The notes under the pieces are model-generated. The model was not told where the DNA came from. It ran no database searches and worked only from the letters and a program-made list of their open reading frames with translations. Below, in pieces: positions 62,559-64,000 of a stretch of DNA of 64,000 nt. This DNA comes from Litoribacter populi. Its GTDB lineage: Bacteria; Bacteroidota; Bacteroidia; Cytophagales; Cyclobacteriaceae. Within the stretch, counting starts at the first letter, position 1. Each line of letters starts with the position of its first letter. The stretch spans positions 2,978,442 through 3,042,441 of the forward strand of contig NZ_VMKN01000001.1 in the NCBI RefSeq assembly GCF_007483685.1, read 5' to 3'. Both the position numbers and the translations under genes were made by a program.

Positions 62559-63998
62559 TTAGGCTTTTCCTTTGTGCATTTCTTTTATTTTTCTTCGTAA
62601 AATCTTACCTACATTTGATTTCGGTAATTCATTTACAAAATAAACCTCTTTAGGGACCTTGTAATTTGTCAAGTGCTGCTTAGAATGGGCAATAACTTCC
62701 TTATCAGTGAGTCCATTATCTTTTGGAACCACATAAGCTACCACTTTTTCAGTTGATTTTTCATCTGCAATTCCTATCACCCCCACTTCCAATACCTTGT
62801 CATGGGCGGAAATCACATCTTCCACTTCATTTGGATATACATTGAAGCCCGAAACAAGAATCATCTCCTTCTTTCTGTCCACGATTTTCACGAATCCATC
62901 GGCTTCAATTATGCCAATATCACCGGTTTTGAACCACTCCCCTTCAAAAACCTCTTTGGTTTCCTCGGGTTTATTCCAGTAGCGACGCATTACCTGGGGA
63001 CCCTTTATACAAAGTTCTCCTTTCTCGCCAGTCGCCACTTCGTTTCCTTCCTCATCTATGGCTTTGATTTCCGTATTTGGAAGTGGCACACCTATGTACC
63101 CAATCCGCTCAGTACCGTCGATGGGATTACAAGTTGCCACAGGTGAAGTTTCCGTAAGCCCGTAGCCTTCGGCAATTGGCACCCCTGTCACCTTCTTCCA
63201 TTTTTCAGCAACAGCCTTTTGCACGGCCATTCCTCCCCCCACTGCAACTCTCAATGAACTGAAGTCCAAATTCCGGAAAGCCTCTTGATTCAACAGCCCA
63301 TTATACAGAGTATTTACACCAGTAATGACGCTGAATTTATGCTTGCTCATTTCTTTGATAAAAGCAGGCATGTCTCGTGGATTAGTAATCAAAACGTTGT
63401 GCGCTCCGATTTTCAGCATCGCCAAACAGTTAACCGTCAAAGCGAAAATATGGTAGAGAGGAAGGGCGGTGATGACCGTTTCCCTGTTTTCTTTCAGTTT
63501 AGGAGTCATCCAAGCAGAAATCTGCTGCATATTGGCAATGATGTTGGCATGGGTCAATTCAGCCCCTTTCGATACCCCAGTAGTTCCACCGGTGTACTGA
63601 AGAAAAGCCGCATCGCTGGCTACCATTTCCTCATGACGGAAGGATAGAGAGGAACCTTTGCTCAGTACATCTTTTAGTTTTAAGGCTCCATCTAATTGAT
63701 ATGGAGGGACCATTTTCTTGATATGCTTCACCACAAGGTTGACAATTCCCCCTTTTAGACTGCCTAGCATGTCTCCAATTTGGGAAACTATGATATGCTT
63801 AGCTTTAATTTCGTTTCTGATTTTTTCCAAGTTGGCAGCAAAATTTGCTAAAATCACAATGGTATCCACTTGAGCATCATTAAACTGATGCTTCATTTCG
63901 CTTGGAGTATAAAGCGGATTGGTATTTACAACAATCATCCCTGCTCGTAGAGCTCCAAACATCACAATCGGGTACTGCAACAAGTTGGGCATCTGAAT
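62559..63998 (-). CDS. fadD: Long-chain-fatty-acid--CoA ligase, 5' end cut by the window edge
   Basis: An adenylate-forming enzyme activating long-chain fatty acids to acyl-CoA. The visible ~480 residues start inside the N-terminal domain: the frame is open past the ATG at 63992 to the edge and reads IQMPNLLQYPIVMFGALRAG, which in FadD is preceded by ~90 residues. Motifs: FLQYTGGTTGVSKGAELTH (P-loop), YGLTETSPVATCNP, WFKTGDIGIIEADGFVKIVDR and KVPKEVYFVNELPKSNVGKIL with the catalytic Lys. Together with etfAB and the acyl-CoA dehydrogenase it fits beta-oxidation capacity. Confidence 0.95.
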   Translation of the reverse strand: MQMPNLLQYPIVMFGALRAGMIVVNTNPLYTPSEMKHQFNDAQVDTIVILANFAANLEKIRNEIKAKHIIVSQIGDMLGSLKGGIVNLVVKHIKKMVPPYQLDGALKLKDVLSKGSSLSFRHEEMVASDAAFLQYTGGTTGVSKGAELTHANIIANMQQISAWMTPKLKENRETVITALPLYHIFALTVNCLAMLKIGAHNVLITNPRDMPAFIKEMSKHKFSVITGVNTLYNGLLNQEAFRNLDFSSLRVAVGGGMAVQKAVAEKWKKVTGVPIAEGYGLTETSPVATCNPIDGTERIGYIGVPLPNTEIKAIDEEGNEVATGEKGELCIKGPQVMRRYWNKPEETKEVFEGEWFKTGDIGIIEADGFVKIVDRKKEMILVSGFNVYPNEVEDVISAHDKVLEVGVIGIADEKSTEKVVAYVVPKDNGLTDKEVIAHSKQHLTNYKVPKEVYFVNELPKSNVGKILRRKIKEMHKGKA

Positions 63999-64000
63999 AG

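Overview
The window is ordinary-looking chromosomal DNA from a member of the Bacteroidota, most likely order Cytophagales and perhaps family Cyclobacteriaceae. The evidence is AT-leaning base composition, a near-perfect Bacteroidetes promoter (TTTG-N19-TAnnTTTG) upstream of a cyclophilin gene, starts that mostly lack Shine-Dalgarno sequences, and families typical of this phylum (DUF3078 barrel, DUF4136 lipoprotein, DUF1573, short-form GyrB, TopA with a C-terminal repeat domain, ATP-type PEP carboxykinase). I see no rRNA, tRNA, CRISPR array, insertion sequence, prophage or plasmid function. Genes are packed on both strands with many two- or three-gene operons, and most convergent pairs share a strong bidirectional hairpin terminator. 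Taxonomy below phylum is inference.

Layout. 1-3 kb: a BRCT-domain protein cut by the left edge, a small lipoprotein resembling the N-terminal domain of sialidases without a catalytic domain, and a DUF4236 protein. 3-7.5 kb: two GT4-type glycosyltransferases followed by an amylo-alpha-1,6-glucosidase-like enzyme. 7.5-15 kb: EcsC-family protein, DUF3078 barrel, DUF202 protein translationally coupled to an SLC13/RCK permease, then exopolyphosphatase and polyphosphate kinase facing each other over one terminator. 15-24.7 kb: gyrB, CoA-binding protein, FAD-dependent dehydrogenase, tryptophan 2,3-dioxygenase divergent from glutaryl-CoA dehydrogenase, an App1-type phosphatase overlapping a diacylglycerol-kinase-family lipid kinase, and a DUF1573 protein. 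24.7-34.6 kb: trpS (ending in a 50-bp perfect palindrome), hppD, phosphosugar mutase, egtB-egtD for ergothioneine, an aspartoacylase-family protein, murB and a dCMP deaminase-family protein. 34.7-42.3 kb: DUF4136 lipoprotein, lone receiver protein, an extremely acidic 62-aa protein, a 47-aa membrane peptide, a POT peptide transporter, pckA, cyclophilin and a CNT nucleoside transporter. 42.4-49.1 kb: etfB-etfA-bifunctional nuclease operon, TPR protein, MDR reductase, an agmatinase-family enzyme with a fused SpeD-SpeE, and a SixA-like phosphatase. 49.3-64 kb: topA, a membrane protein coupled to a sirtuin, OsmC protein, a secreted two-repeat protein, a 1365-aa hybrid histidine kinase, a Tat-exported aminotransferase, a DnaQ/GIY-YIG fusion nuclease, a DinB protein and fadD cut by the right edge.

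How the genes fit together. Tryptophan dioxygenase, glutaryl-CoA dehydrogenase, HPPD and ETF point to aerobic catabolism of aromatic amino acids with electrons passed through ETF. PPK1 and PPX control polyphosphate turnover. SpeD-SpeE plus the ureohydrolase suggest a compact spermidine route. EgtB and EgtD supply an antioxidant thiol. I found no clearly undescribed multi-gene defence or mobile system. The best leads are the SpeD-SpeE fusion next to a ureohydrolase, the zinc-less class III-like sirtuin coupled to a membrane protein, the glycosyltransferase/debranching cluster with a long hairpin before its second gene, and the very acidic mini-protein.
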